This document shows, in pieces, positions 1 to 7,176 of a DNA stretch of 11,228 bases (positions are counted from its first letter, which is position 1; every line of letters begins with the position of its first letter). Source of the DNA: CBFIJI01 sp965662885 (GTDB lineage Bacteria > Bacteroidota > Bacteroidia > Flavobacteriales > Flavobacteriaceae). Position numbers and translations under genes: made by a program. Where the stretch lies: assembly GCA_965662885.1 (NCBI GenBank), contig CBFIJI010000066.1:1-11228 (forward strand). Direction: 5' to 3'. A model generated the notes under the pieces. The model made no database searches. It was not told the DNA's origin and saw nothing but the letters and a program-made list of their open reading frames with translations.

Positions 1-1
1 T

Positions 2-1294
2 AAGTCGTTTATGGGTTATCATCGAAGTGATGGGCAAGTTGGCACTGACAATATCTGGTTGTTTTTCCCTCTGGTCTTTTGTGAAAATAGAAATATTGAA
101 ATTTTAAAAACAATTTTTGAAAACGAATTAAACCCACCCCAAAAAGAACCGCTCCAACAGGTGCTAAGCGATTTAATTCATCAAGGGAGTGGATCAAGAA
201 AACAGGATGAAAAAGAAACATTACCTCCAGTTTTTGAAAATATTAAAGTACGTTTTATCACCCATCAAGGGGGCTGTGGAGGAACGCAAGAAGATTCTAA
301 GAATCTTGGCCGACTTCTTGCAGGCTATGTTAACAATCCCAATGTGGCGGGAGCGACCATTTTAAGTCTGGGTTGCCAACATCTACAAATGGACTCCTTT
401 AAAAAACAGCTCAAACTAATCAATCCAACATTTGATAAACCTTTATTGTTTTTTGAGCAACAAAAAGAAGGGACAACCGAAAACTTACTTAAACGTGTCA
501 TTAAGGAAACGTTTGATGCCCTTAAAACGGCAAATACCCAAAAAAGACAAGCCGCACCATTGTCCAAACTTACTATCGGACTCGAATGTGGGGGGTCAGA
601 TGGGTTTTCAGGAATTACTGCCAATCCAACCCTTGGAGTTGTAACTGATCTTATAAGCGCTCTTGGGGGAAAAGCATTACTTTCTGAGTTTCCAGAACTT
701 AGCGGTGTTGAGCAAGAAATAGTTAATCGGTGTTCCAATGACAAATTGGTAAAAAAGTTTTTACGCTTAATGAGCGAGTATGAAGCAGCTGCTCATCGGG
801 TGGGTTCTGGTTTTGATAAAAATCCATCACCAGGAAACATTAAAGATGGTTTGATTACAGACGCTATTAAATCAGCAGGAGCTGCAAAGAAAGGAGGAAG
901 CGCTCCAATCAATGACGTACTTGATTTTACAGAATACGTTAAAAATAATGGTTTAAGCTTGCTTAACACTCCTGGAAATGATGTGGAAAGCACCACTGCC
1001 TTGGCGGGATCAGGTGCCAATATAATTCTCTTTACTACGGGACTAGGAACGCCCACAGGAAACCCCATTACACCCGTGATAAAAATCGCTACAAATACCG
1101 AATTAGCACAAAAAATGCCCGATATTATTGATTTTGATTGTGGAGAATTAATCAGTAAAAAAAGAAATTTAATGGTTATGGGAGAACTATTATTAGCCCA
1201 TATAATTCGTGTAGCAAGCGGAGAAATTAGTACAAAAGCTTCATTATTAAAACAATACGATTTTATCCCATGGAAACGAGGGGTTTCTTTATAA
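2..1294 (+). CDS. uxaA: Altronate dehydratase (UxaA family), 5'-truncated by window edge
   Basis: Dehydrates D-altronate to 2-keto-3-deoxy-D-gluconate in cytosolic galacturonate catabolism. The reading frame is open to the left edge (Lys-Ser-Phe precede the first Met at 11), and that Met lies inside the conserved GYHRSDGQVGT segment that joins the N-terminal SAF domain to the catalytic domain. The gene therefore starts outside the window and roughly the first 100 residues (SAF domain) are missing here. Visible catalytic-domain motifs, numbered from Met at 11, are HQGGCGG (85-91), LGCQH (120-124) and GLECGGSDGFSGITANP (190-206), followed by PGNDVESTTALAGSG, FTTGLGTPTGNP and IDFDCGELI. All match the UxaA/GarD dehydratase family as I know it. 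The usual VGTRN reads VGTDN here. The gene converges on the glycosyltransferase gene with a 43 bp gap and no clear terminator. Family is certain; altronate is the most likely substrate, with galactarate the alternative. Confidence 0.9.
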   Translation, partial: KSFMGYHRSDGQVGTDNIWLFFPLVFCENRNIEILKTIFENELNPPQKEPLQQVLSDLIHQGSGSRKQDEKETLPPVFENIKVRFITHQGGCGGTQEDSKNLGRLLAGYVNNPNVAGATILSLGCQHLQMDSFKKQLKLINPTFDKPLLFFEQQKEGTTENLLKRVIKETFDALKTANTQKRQAAPLSKLTIGLECGGSDGFSGITANPTLGVVTDLISALGGKALLSEFPELSGVEQEIVNRCSNDKLVKKFLRLMSEYEAAAHRVGSGFDKNPSPGNIKDGLITDAIKSAGAAKKGGSAPINDVLDFTEYVKNNGLSLLNTPGNDVESTTALAGSGANIILFTTGLGTPTGNPITPVIKIATNTELAQKMPDIIDFDCGELISKKRNLMVMGELLLAHIIRVASGEISTKASLLKQYDFIPWKRGVSL

Positions 1295-1337
1295 AAGCAG
1301 AAGAAAAATGACTTCGGAGCCCTTTAGCTAGAACAGC

Positions 1338-2432
1338 TTACTGAAGAATATAATTTTCTAAACGTTCAAAAATATGATGGTGATCAAAGTTATCCCGAAT
1401 AAAATGATATCCCGCTTTTCCCATTTCGATTCGTTTATCTGGATTTGAATACAAAAATGCAATGGCATCACAAAATGCAGCAACATCATCAGTAGGGGTT
1501 AAAAATCCTGTAAGCTCCTTTTTAACAACTTGACTATTACTACTTGTATCAAATCCAACAATGGGCAGTCCACAAAGAGCAGCTTCAGCCAAGGCATAAC
1601 CGAACCCCTCCCAAAGTGAGGGAAATACAAAAACATCGCCATTTAAATAAAAATCTTTGGGATGTTCCACAAAACCTACCAACTCTATTACATCAGATAA
1701 ATTGTACGACTGAATACGCTCTAAAAGTGCCTCTTCTAATGAGCCTTCCCCACCAATAAGCATATAAAATGGGATATTACGTTTCTTTAGTTCACGGGCA
1801 ACCTCAACTAAAAAAAGTTGGTTTTTTTGACGTTCTAACCGACCTAAGTTACACAAAACAATTTCCTCTCCCTTTTTGGTATAATAAGAAGTGGATGGAT
1901 TTCCTTCAAATAAGTCCAAATCAATACCATTAGGAATTACAGTAATTTTCTCATGGGGGACTAACTTCGGATTGTTTTGTAAAAGCGAGTCCTTTGTCGC
2001 TGGAGAATTCGCTAATATTTTGGTTAAGACCCTTCTAAATAGATAGGAATTGATAAAGTCATTTCGAATGGGTACTGCACTCCCCCTTCTATAAATAATC
2101 TCCTTTACTTTTGCGCGCTTAGCAGCCAAGCCTCCACATTTCATGTCACGTGGTAGGTTTAAAATAACCCGATCAATTTTATGATCTTCGAATAGACCTT
2201 GTACTTTTTTTACTTTAAACGGATTTAAAAAACTGGAATTGGATAATGCAACAGGAACAACATGGAGTCCTGAATTAAGCGATCTCTTGGAAAGCTCACC
2301 GAAAGGGTGTACCATCATCACAATGGTATGTCCTTTAGCTTTTAAGTAAAGAGCCATTTCCAAATGCCATTTTTCTCCACCTCCCCAAACGGAAACAGTA
2401 TTAAAAAAACAGATGGTTTTCTTTGGTGTCAT
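1338..2432 (-). CDS. GT4 family glycosyltransferase
   Basis: Retaining GT-B glycosyltransferase that moves a sugar from a nucleotide-sugar donor to a glycan or lipid acceptor, probably at the inner face of the cytoplasmic membrane. From the ATG at 2432 it has 364 residues, normal for GT4. The N-terminal Rossmann domain has the acceptor-side glycine loop SVWGGGEKWH (14-23). The middle has VIPNGIDLDLF (165-175). The C-terminal donor domain has LGRLERQKN (196-204) and the EX7E signature SLWEGFGYALAE (272-283, Glu275 and Glu283). A GTG three codons upstream (2441) is also in frame, but it lies inside the promoter box TAAGTTTG (2448-2441), so I prefer the ATG. It stands alone, convergent with uxaA and divergent from the decarboxylase, outside any visible polysaccharide cluster. 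Its acceptor and product cannot be told from sequence. Confidence 0.9.
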   Translation of the reverse strand: MTPKKTICFFNTVSVWGGGEKWHLEMALYLKAKGHTIVMMVHPFGELSKRSLNSGLHVVPVALSNSSFLNPFKVKKVQGLFEDHKIDRVILNLPRDMKCGGLAAKRAKVKEIIYRRGSAVPIRNDFINSYLFRRVLTKILANSPATKDSLLQNNPKLVPHEKITVIPNGIDLDLFEGNPSTSYYTKKGEEIVLCNLGRLERQKNQLFLVEVARELKKRNIPFYMLIGGEGSLEEALLERIQSYNLSDVIELVGFVEHPKDFYLNGDVFVFPSLWEGFGYALAEAALCGLPIVGFDTSSNSQVVKKELTGFLTPTDDVAAFCDAIAFLYSNPDKRIEMGKAGYHFIRDNFDHHHIFERLENYILQ

Positions 2433-2440
2433 TGTATTCA

Positions 2441-2448
2441 CAAACTTA
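2441..2448 (-). promoter_or_regulatory. Promoter -7 box of the glycosyltransferase gene
   Basis: TAAGTTTG on the minus strand is an exact match to the Bacteroidota sigma-A -7 consensus TAnnTTTG. It ends 8 bases before the ATG at 2432, so the message would have a leader of only a few bases. No TTTG-like -33 box is visible at 19-21 bp upstream. Confidence 0.5.
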
Positions 2449-2509
2449 AAACATGTGAGGTAAAAAAAAGTTTAAAACATGATAAAAATGCTTTCTTTAA
2501 GAATATACT

Positions 2510-2517
2510 TACATTTG
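2510..2517 (+). promoter_or_regulatory. Promoter -7 box of the decarboxylase gene
   Basis: TACATTTG matches TAnnTTTG exactly and lies 14 bases before the ATG at 2532. At 19 bp upstream the -33 position reads AATG (2487-2490), a partial match to TTTG. Its position also supports the ATG at 2532 as the true start rather than any codon upstream. Confidence 0.5.
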
Positions 2518-2531
2518 AGTTTTATTTAAAA

Positions 2532-4013
2532 ATGGGGAACAAGAAAAATATTTTAAACGATAGAAATTCCTTTGATCTTAACGAGGTAACCACTTCCGTA
2601 GGGAAACTTTTAGAGCAGTACATTAAGGAAAGTCATACCACCAAAACGTCTGTACTCAAACAACAAGATCCCAAAGCAATAGCATTGGAATTGCACTTAG
2701 AAGAACATTTTAAAAATGGTTTTGCTTCAGAAGATGCTATAAAAGAATTTACCGCTACCTATCTAAAAAACACGAATCATTTACGACACCCAAATTATAT
2801 GGGGCATCAGGTGGCTGTTGCACAAGACCTATCAGGAATACCAGAACTTATTCATGGAACAGTCAATAATCCCAGTTCGCTTTATGAAATGGGACCAGCA
2901 GGTGCTGCCATCGAAGGCTTTATGATCAATTGGATGCTTTCAAAATTGAACTGGTTTAAAGGAGACGATTTGTATGACTTTAAGTTTAAATCTGACAGTG
3001 GAAGTGGAATTTTGACCCATGGAGGTTCTGTCGCTAATTTAACGGCCCTTTCTGCAGCCAGAGCTGCAATTGCACCAGAGGCATGGACAGAAGGAAACCC
3101 TAATGATTTAGTTGTGATGGGACCAGAAACTGCGCACTACTCTGTTGCTCGGGCTCTATCCATCATGGGAATGGGAAAAAATGCTTTTATTCCCGTTCCT
3201 GTTGACAGCAACGAAGTCATTCAAGCAGATCAATTAGAAGTTGTTTATCAACAAATAAAAGAAAAGGGATTGAGGGTAATGGCCGTTATCGGCAATGCCT
3301 GTGCAACCTCAACAGGTCTTTTTGATCCTTTGGATACTTTGGCTAATTTCTGTGACAAAAATAAACTGTGGTTTCATGTGGATGGTGCCCATGGTGCGGT
3401 GGCCATTCTATCTGAAAAAGAACAACACAAAGTAAAGGGAATGGAGCGGGCGGATTCACTAATTTGGGATGCACACAAAATGATGCGAGTTCCTTCACTA
3501 TGTACCGCAGTTTTATTTAAAAACTTCCAACATCAAGTCAACAACTTCCAACAAAAAGGCAGTTATGTTTTTCATGAAAATGAAGTTGTAGGTATGGATT
3601 CCATGCCTTACACCGTGGAATGTACCAAGTCCGCATTGGGTACAAAATTGTTTTGGACTTTTGCTTTAGAAGGGGAAGCAGCCATCACGCAATATATTGA
3701 AACAACCTTTGCATTGGCTCGGGAATTTCATCAACTACTAGATAAACACCCTGATTTTCATTGTCCCTATACCCCAGAATCGAATATTTTATGTTTTCAA
3801 TATCAACCCAACCTTTTTTCAGATGAAGAACTGCTTAAACTTCGATACAAAATCATTGAAATTGGCGATTTTTACATCACCTCCTGCGTCATGAACAAAA
3901 AACGTTTTTTAAGAGTTACCTTAATGAACCCCTTAACAAACCGAGATAGCTTTCTTCAATTAATTGAATGCATTCAAACAACGGGGAAAACAGTACGAAA
4001 CACAAAGAATTAA
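2532..4013 (+). CDS. Group II PLP-dependent amino-acid decarboxylase
   Basis: Cytosolic fold-type I PLP enzyme removing the alpha-carboxyl group of an amino acid to give an amine. Of 493 residues, visible landmarks are HPNYMGHQ (86-92), the PLP phosphate loop THGGSVANLTAL (162-173), His202 in ETAHYS (expected to stack on the PLP ring), Asp284 in HVDGAHGA (pairs with the pyridine nitrogen) and Lys316 in WDAHKMM (Schiff-base lysine after the His typical of this group). Length and motifs fit the diaminobutyrate/glutamate/aromatic-amino-acid decarboxylase group. The substrate is not evident. The frame is open back to an ATG at 2364, but that extension would overlap the divergent glycosyltransferase and its promoter; the family N-terminus fits the ATG at 2532. 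It converges on the GGT-like gene 21 bp away, and no neighbour suggests a pathway such as siderophore or polyamine synthesis. Confidence 0.9.
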   Translation: MGNKKNILNDRNSFDLNEVTTSVGKLLEQYIKESHTTKTSVLKQQDPKAIALELHLEEHFKNGFASEDAIKEFTATYLKNTNHLRHPNYMGHQVAVAQDLSGIPELIHGTVNNPSSLYEMGPAGAAIEGFMINWMLSKLNWFKGDDLYDFKFKSDSGSGILTHGGSVANLTALSAARAAIAPEAWTEGNPNDLVVMGPETAHYSVARALSIMGMGKNAFIPVPVDSNEVIQADQLEVVYQQIKEKGLRVMAVIGNACATSTGLFDPLDTLANFCDKNKLWFHVDGAHGAVAILSEKEQHKVKGMERADSLIWDAHKMMRVPSLCTAVLFKNFQHQVNNFQQKGSYVFHENEVVGMDSMPYTVECTKSALGTKLFWTFALEGEAAITQYIETTFALAREFHQLLDKHPDFHCPYTPESNILCFQYQPNLFSDEELLKLRYKIIEIGDFYITSCVMNKKRFLRVTLMNPLTNRDSFLQLIECIQTTGKTVRNTKN

Positions 4014-4034
4014 ATAGGAAAATAAAAGTTTGGA

Positions 4035-5657
4035 TTATTGTTTATCTCCTGAAACTGTTCCTTCCCAATCTGGGTCAGCCGCTCCAATCCATCGATTATT
4101 AAGACTGTCCAAAGCCACTGCATGAACACGACCAAATCGGGCTGGGTCTTCAATAAATTTAAAAGGATAACCATTTTTTGTCAAATCAGAAGTGATTGTT
4201 TCTGGCCACACTATTCCAGGATGGTTTTCCAATAGTAAAGTGTCTTTATCAGGATAAACTCGCGGTGCAGCTAAGGCTTGCTCCAGTGGCATTTTTTGGT
4301 CAATATAACGTTGTACAACTTGTGTCACAGCGGTTACAATTCGACTTCCACCAGCGGCACCTAGTGCCAAAACAACTTGATCATTAGAAGAAATAAAGGT
4401 GGGTGAAATATGGGAAATGGCACGATCTCCGGGTTGATAATCTCCTAAATAACCTCCTAAAGTAACAGCATACAAAAAGCCCAATCCAGGGGAAGCCACT
4501 TTAGAACCCATATTTGGTCCAATGGTTTGGGTTAATGAAACAATTCGCCCTTCTGCATCAGCAGCAGTTAGATGTGTGGTATGCCCCATAGCTACTTTCC
4601 ATGCCTCTGGCCATGAATTAGAATTGTTGGAGGCCATTACATAGTCCGCTTCAAATTGAGCAACCATCCGATGGGCTGTATTTGTAGAAAGGATACTTTT
4701 TAAAGAGTCTTGATTGGTTTGATATTGACGATAATCATATGCCATTTTTGTTAGTTTACCTACTGTAGTTGCCCAAGCTGCATCCCCTTTTTCAAGAGGA
4801 GTCAATTGATCTAAAAGTTGTAAAATCTGAATGGTTATTGCACCAAACGACGGCAAATATAAGGCATGAATATCATGACCACGATAACGTCCTCGTACTA
4901 CTTTCGAAGGCAAAGCTTTATAATTTTTTAAATCCTCCAAGGTTAAGATTCCTCCATTTGCTTGAATATCGGTTACCATGCGTTGAGCGGTTTCTCCTTC
5001 ATAAAACCCCTTATGTCCCTCAGCAGCAATACGCTCTAAAGTCATGGCTAGATCTTTTTGTATTAATAAATCTCCCGTTTGATAGGCGATTGAATCGTTT
5101 TTGGTGAAATATTTTTTGGTGCCTTCAAACTCAACTAGTTGTTTTAAGGCCATTTGCTGTCGAAATGCTTCCCCAGGTAAAAGTAAAAATCCCTCTTTTG
5201 CAAGTTGGATTGCGGGAGCCATAACTGTTGATAATGGAAGTTGACCTTCTGCTTGATGAAGTGCTAACAATCCAGCAACTACTCCTGGAATCCCGATTGT
5301 TTCATATCCATATTTATAGCGTTCTTTTGAAGCAACATAATTAATGGGAACTTCCGTTGATGCATCAATCCCTGCTAGTTTGCCATCATGACCTCGGTAA
5401 AGCGCTTGGAGGCGACCTCCTATTCCACTCATCGAAGGTTCAACTACAGCTAAAGCAAAACCAGCAGCTACAGCGGCATCAGCAGCAGTACCTCCCTGTT
5501 CGAACATTGCTTCTCCTGCATTGGTGGCTAGCGGATGAGCTGACGCAATTACATTGTTTTCGTATTTATCTTCATTAAAATCACCACATGAAATAAGAAA
5601 AAAAGAAAAGACAACTAAAAATAAATGAGTATGTTTTGGAGAGCTATAAGAAGTCAT
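4035..5657 (-). CDS. Gamma-glutamyltransferase-family lipoprotein (Ntn hydrolase)
   Basis: 540 residues. The N-terminus is a lipoprotein signal: hydrophobic stretch 11-23, then lipobox LISC with Cys24 as the predicted lipidated residue. Acidic residues follow (GDFNED), resembling flavobacterial surface-export signals, so it probably sits on the outer membrane. The GGT domain runs about 34-530: ASAHPLATNAGEAMFEQGG near 38-56, EPSMSGIGG (73-81), GIPGVVAGL (122-130), the maturation site GHTTHLTAADAEG (358-370, Thr360 the presumed nucleophile after self-cleavage), SHISPTF (415-421), GAAGGSRIV (433-441). Canonical GGT has an Arg-Glu pair in IDxRExAP that binds the gamma-glutamyl carboxylate; here it reads IDASTEVP (97-104). 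The lid-loop Asn/Gln/Asp segment is also replaced. Self-processing is therefore likely, but true glutathione gamma-glutamyl transfer is doubtful; another amidase or acylase activity is possible. Confidence 0.85.
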   Translation of the reverse strand: MTSYSSPKHTHLFLVVFSFFLISCGDFNEDKYENNVIASAHPLATNAGEAMFEQGGTAADAAVAAGFALAVVEPSMSGIGGRLQALYRGHDGKLAGIDASTEVPINYVASKERYKYGYETIGIPGVVAGLLALHQAEGQLPLSTVMAPAIQLAKEGFLLLPGEAFRQQMALKQLVEFEGTKKYFTKNDSIAYQTGDLLIQKDLAMTLERIAAEGHKGFYEGETAQRMVTDIQANGGILTLEDLKNYKALPSKVVRGRYRGHDIHALYLPSFGAITIQILQLLDQLTPLEKGDAAWATTVGKLTKMAYDYRQYQTNQDSLKSILSTNTAHRMVAQFEADYVMASNNSNSWPEAWKVAMGHTTHLTAADAEGRIVSLTQTIGPNMGSKVASPGLGFLYAVTLGGYLGDYQPGDRAISHISPTFISSNDQVVLALGAAGGSRIVTAVTQVVQRYIDQKMPLEQALAAPRVYPDKDTLLLENHPGIVWPETITSDLTKNGYPFKFIEDPARFGRVHAVALDSLNNRWIGAADPDWEGTVSGDKQ

Positions 5658-5676
5658 AAAAAAGATTTGATAGGTT

Positions 5677-5684
5677 TAAAGATA
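5677..5684 (-). promoter_or_regulatory. Candidate -7 box of the GGT-like gene
   Basis: TATCTTTA on the minus strand matches TAnnTTTG except for the last base, and lies 19 bases before the ATG at 5657. No good -33 box is seen. It is one arm of the inverted repeat AAAGATA-CAAA-TATCTTT, whose other arm is the channel gene's -7 box. Confidence 0.35.
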
Positions 5685-5695
5685 CAAATATCTTT
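5678..5695. repeat. Inverted repeat uniting the two divergent promoters
   Basis: AAAGATA-CAAA-TATCTTT: perfect 7 bp arms around a 4-base centre, in the middle of the 62 bp gap between two divergent genes. Each arm is a -7 box for one direction. It could also bind a dimeric regulator, but no direct evidence for that is visible. Confidence 0.6.
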
Positions 5696-5719
5696 GTTTA
5701 TGGTTTTAAAACGCTAAAC

Positions 5720-6973
5720 ATGAAAGAAAACGGAATTGAAAAATTAATCTACTCAGTATTGATGGATATGGGGGTAAACTCCTATTGGGCCAATTTGCTC
5801 AACAATATTATTGCACTTATCCTTCTTTTACTATTGAGTTATCTTCTTTTTTGGGTCAGTAAAAAAATCATCAATGGGGTCTTCCATCGACTCGCAAAAA
5901 AATCAAAAACAATTTTCGATGATATCCTGATCAAGAATAGGGTGCCGAAAATTCTTGCCTATGTCCCCTCTTTCTTTATTCTTGTGACGTTTCTTCCTCC
6001 TTTAATGGATGGTTTACCAGACGGAGAAGCCATAACTTTTAATATTTTAGAAGCCTTGGGAGTTGTCATCACCATACTCCTAATTCGAAGCCTACTTAGC
6101 GCTCTTAAGGATTATTTAAAAACCCTTAGAGCGTTTAAAGACAAGCCCATTGACAGTTATGTGCAGGTGTTTATGATCTTTATTTGGTTTATAGGAATCA
6201 TTTTGATTTTATCGCTTTTGACTGGGATAGACATTACCAGCTTTCTGACCACATTAGGAGCCCTATCAGCAGTGATTTTATTGATCTTTAAAGATAGTAT
6301 TTTGGGTTTTGTGGCCAGTATTCAAGTTTCCATTAACGATACTGTTCGCATTGGAGATTGGATTACAATGAAAAATGCTAATGCAGATGGAGATGTCATT
6401 GAAATTAATCTTTCTACGGTAAAAGTTCAAAACTTTGATAAAACGATTACCTCCATTCCTACCTATAAATTGGTTTCTGATTCTTTTGTTAACTGGCGAG
6501 GTATGAGTGATTCTGACGGACGACGGATCAAACGAGCTATTTTAATCAAGGTAAGCAGTATTCGTTTTATAAAGAATGAAGAAATCAATCAATTGGAAAA
6601 AATTGAACGAATTGGAGCTTTTATTAAAGAAAGAAAGGAACATATCGAAAAATATAATGCAGCAAAGACGGTCGATAAAAGTCTACTGATTAATGGACGT
6701 AACCTTACTAATCTAGGTTTGTTTCGATATTATACAGAAATGTATTTACAACAGCATCCAGAGATCAATCAAAATATGACCTTGATGTGCCGCCAGTTAG
6801 CTCCAACATCACAAGGGTTACCTCTAGAGATCTATGCCTTCACAAAAGATAAAGTCTGGGGCAACTACGAACGAATTATGGCCGATATTTTTGATCATCT
6901 TTTGTCCAGTATGACGTATTTCGATTTAGAATGTTTTGAGCTCTCCCCAGCATTCCCAGTTCAAAAAACTTAA
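5720..6973 (+). CDS. YbdG-like mechanosensitive ion channel (MscS superfamily)
   Basis: Inner-membrane channel that opens on membrane tension during osmotic downshock. It has 417 residues, about the length of E. coli YbdG (415). Five hydrophobic segments lie at about 24-48, 76-96, 106-128, 147-170 and 172-203. The last is the pore-lining helix (LTTLGALSAVILLIFKDSILGF), leading into the MscS beta-domain signature INDTVRIGDWI (205-215). The C-terminal half holds the YbdG-type stretch NGRNLTNLGLFRYYTEMYL (325-343) and MTLMCRQLAPTSQGLPLEIY (353-372), which short MscS proteins lack; this is why I assign the YbdG subtype. ATG at 5720 has no upstream alternative and follows a strong promoter. The gene is divergent from the GGT-like lipoprotein and is followed by a 250 bp gap, so it is probably a single-gene transcript. 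Confidence 0.92.
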   Translation: MKENGIEKLIYSVLMDMGVNSYWANLLNNIIALILLLLLSYLLFWVSKKIINGVFHRLAKKSKTIFDDILIKNRVPKILAYVPSFFILVTFLPPLMDGLPDGEAITFNILEALGVVITILLIRSLLSALKDYLKTLRAFKDKPIDSYVQVFMIFIWFIGIILILSLLTGIDITSFLTTLGALSAVILLIFKDSILGFVASIQVSINDTVRIGDWITMKNANADGDVIEINLSTVKVQNFDKTITSIPTYKLVSDSFVNWRGMSDSDGRRIKRAILIKVSSIRFIKNEEINQLEKIERIGAFIKERKEHIEKYNAAKTVDKSLLINGRNLTNLGLFRYYTEMYLQQHPEINQNMTLMCRQLAPTSQGLPLEIYAFTKDKVWGNYERIMADIFDHLLSSMTYFDLECFELSPAFPVQKT

Positions 6974-7020
6974 ATTTTATTTAAAAAAGAGGAGGTGACT
7001 ATTTTTGAAATAACTCGTTG

Positions 7021-7059
7021 CTCAACTGCAAAAAAAAGGAATAGCTGTTGGAGTCTTTT
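7021..7059 (+). terminator. Possible terminator of the channel gene
   Basis: An imperfect hairpin pairs CAACTGC (7023-7029) with GCTGTTG (7044-7050) with one T-T mismatch, extended by CT/AG with a bulge. The loop is A-rich and TCTTTT (7054-7059) follows. It lies about 50 bases after the channel stop. The stem is weak, so this is tentative. Confidence 0.3.
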
Positions 7060-7083
7060 AAATGGAATACCGATACTATTTTC

Positions 7084-7176
7084 ATGTCTGAAATTATTAT
7101 TGACCTCTTCGGGGGGTTATTTCACAATAGATTTTTGAAATGGATTGGCGGTATTCGCCTAGAACTTGATCAATAA
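7084..7176 (+). CDS. Possible 30-residue small ORF or gene remnant
   Basis: ATG at 7084 opens a 30-codon frame ending in TAA at 7174-7176. The predicted peptide begins MSEIIIDLFGGLFHN and ends IGGIRLELDQ. It is hydrophobic with scattered charges, like a small membrane-associated peptide, and the codons look normal for the neighbours. The frame stays open upstream to a TAG at 7042. There is no convincing promoter or ribosome site of its own, and a hairpin at 7100-7120 falls inside it. I recognise no family. It could be a real small protein, the tail of a decayed gene, or chance. Confidence 0.25.
   Translation: MSEIIIDLFGGLFHNRFLKWIGGIRLELDQ
7100..7120 (+). other. Hairpin with TTCG-type loop
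   Basis: ATGACCTC (7100-7107, read as T-T at the left end of the pairing below) is best described by its pairs: 7101-7107 (TGACCTC) with 7113-7119 (GGGGTTA), closing a five-base TTCGG loop, with two G-T wobbles. A shifted register gives the very stable C(TTCG)G tetraloop. No immediate T-run follows (TTATTTC), so it may be an RNA structure rather than a terminator. Confidence 0.4.

Larger units (their letters stand above)
5666..5696 (+). promoter_or_regulatory. Bacteroidota sigma-A promoter of the mechanosensitive channel gene
   Basis: TTTG at 5666-5669, a 19 bp spacer, and TATCTTTG at 5689-5696 match the Bacteroidota promoter consensus TTTG-N19-TAnnTTTG exactly. Transcription should begin around 5700, giving a leader of about 20 bases before the ATG at 5720. 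Confidence 0.7.

Noticed and set aside
325..744. 139-codon minus-strand frame inside uxaA
   Set aside because: It lies antisense to strongly conserved dehydratase motifs; cysteine- and serine-rich shadow with no recognisable domain.
1295..1337. Possible bidirectional terminator between uxaA and the glycosyltransferase gene
   Set aside because: Only a 4 bp AGCT/AGCT pairing and no T-run were found.
2364..2531. In-frame N-terminal extension of the decarboxylase from ATG 2364
   Set aside because: It would overlap the start of the divergent glycosyltransferase and run through both promoters; the encoded residues are unlike the family and the ATG at 2532 fits a promoter box.
4014..4034. Terminator between the convergent decarboxylase and GGT-like genes
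   Set aside because: The 21 bp gap has no inverted repeat.
4769..5107. 112-codon plus-strand frame inside the GGT-like gene
   Set aside because: Antisense shadow of a conserved domain; the composition (Leu/His/Gln-rich) reflects the opposite strand's codons.
4035..6973. Functional osmotic or glutathione system formed by the GGT-like lipoprotein and the channel
   Set aside because: The only link is the shared divergent promoter region; the lipoprotein has probably lost gamma-glutamyl binding, so no pathway can be argued.
6999..7085. 28-codon minus-strand ORF (MKIVSVFHLKDSN...) in the 250 bp gap
   Set aside because: Protein-like start, but very short, over an A-tract and hairpin arms, with no promoter box; less convincing than the plus-strand 30-codon frame it partly faces.
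7147..7159. GGCG-GTATT-CGCC hairpin
   Set aside because: Only 4 bp with no T-run; common by chance, noted only as part of a structured gap.
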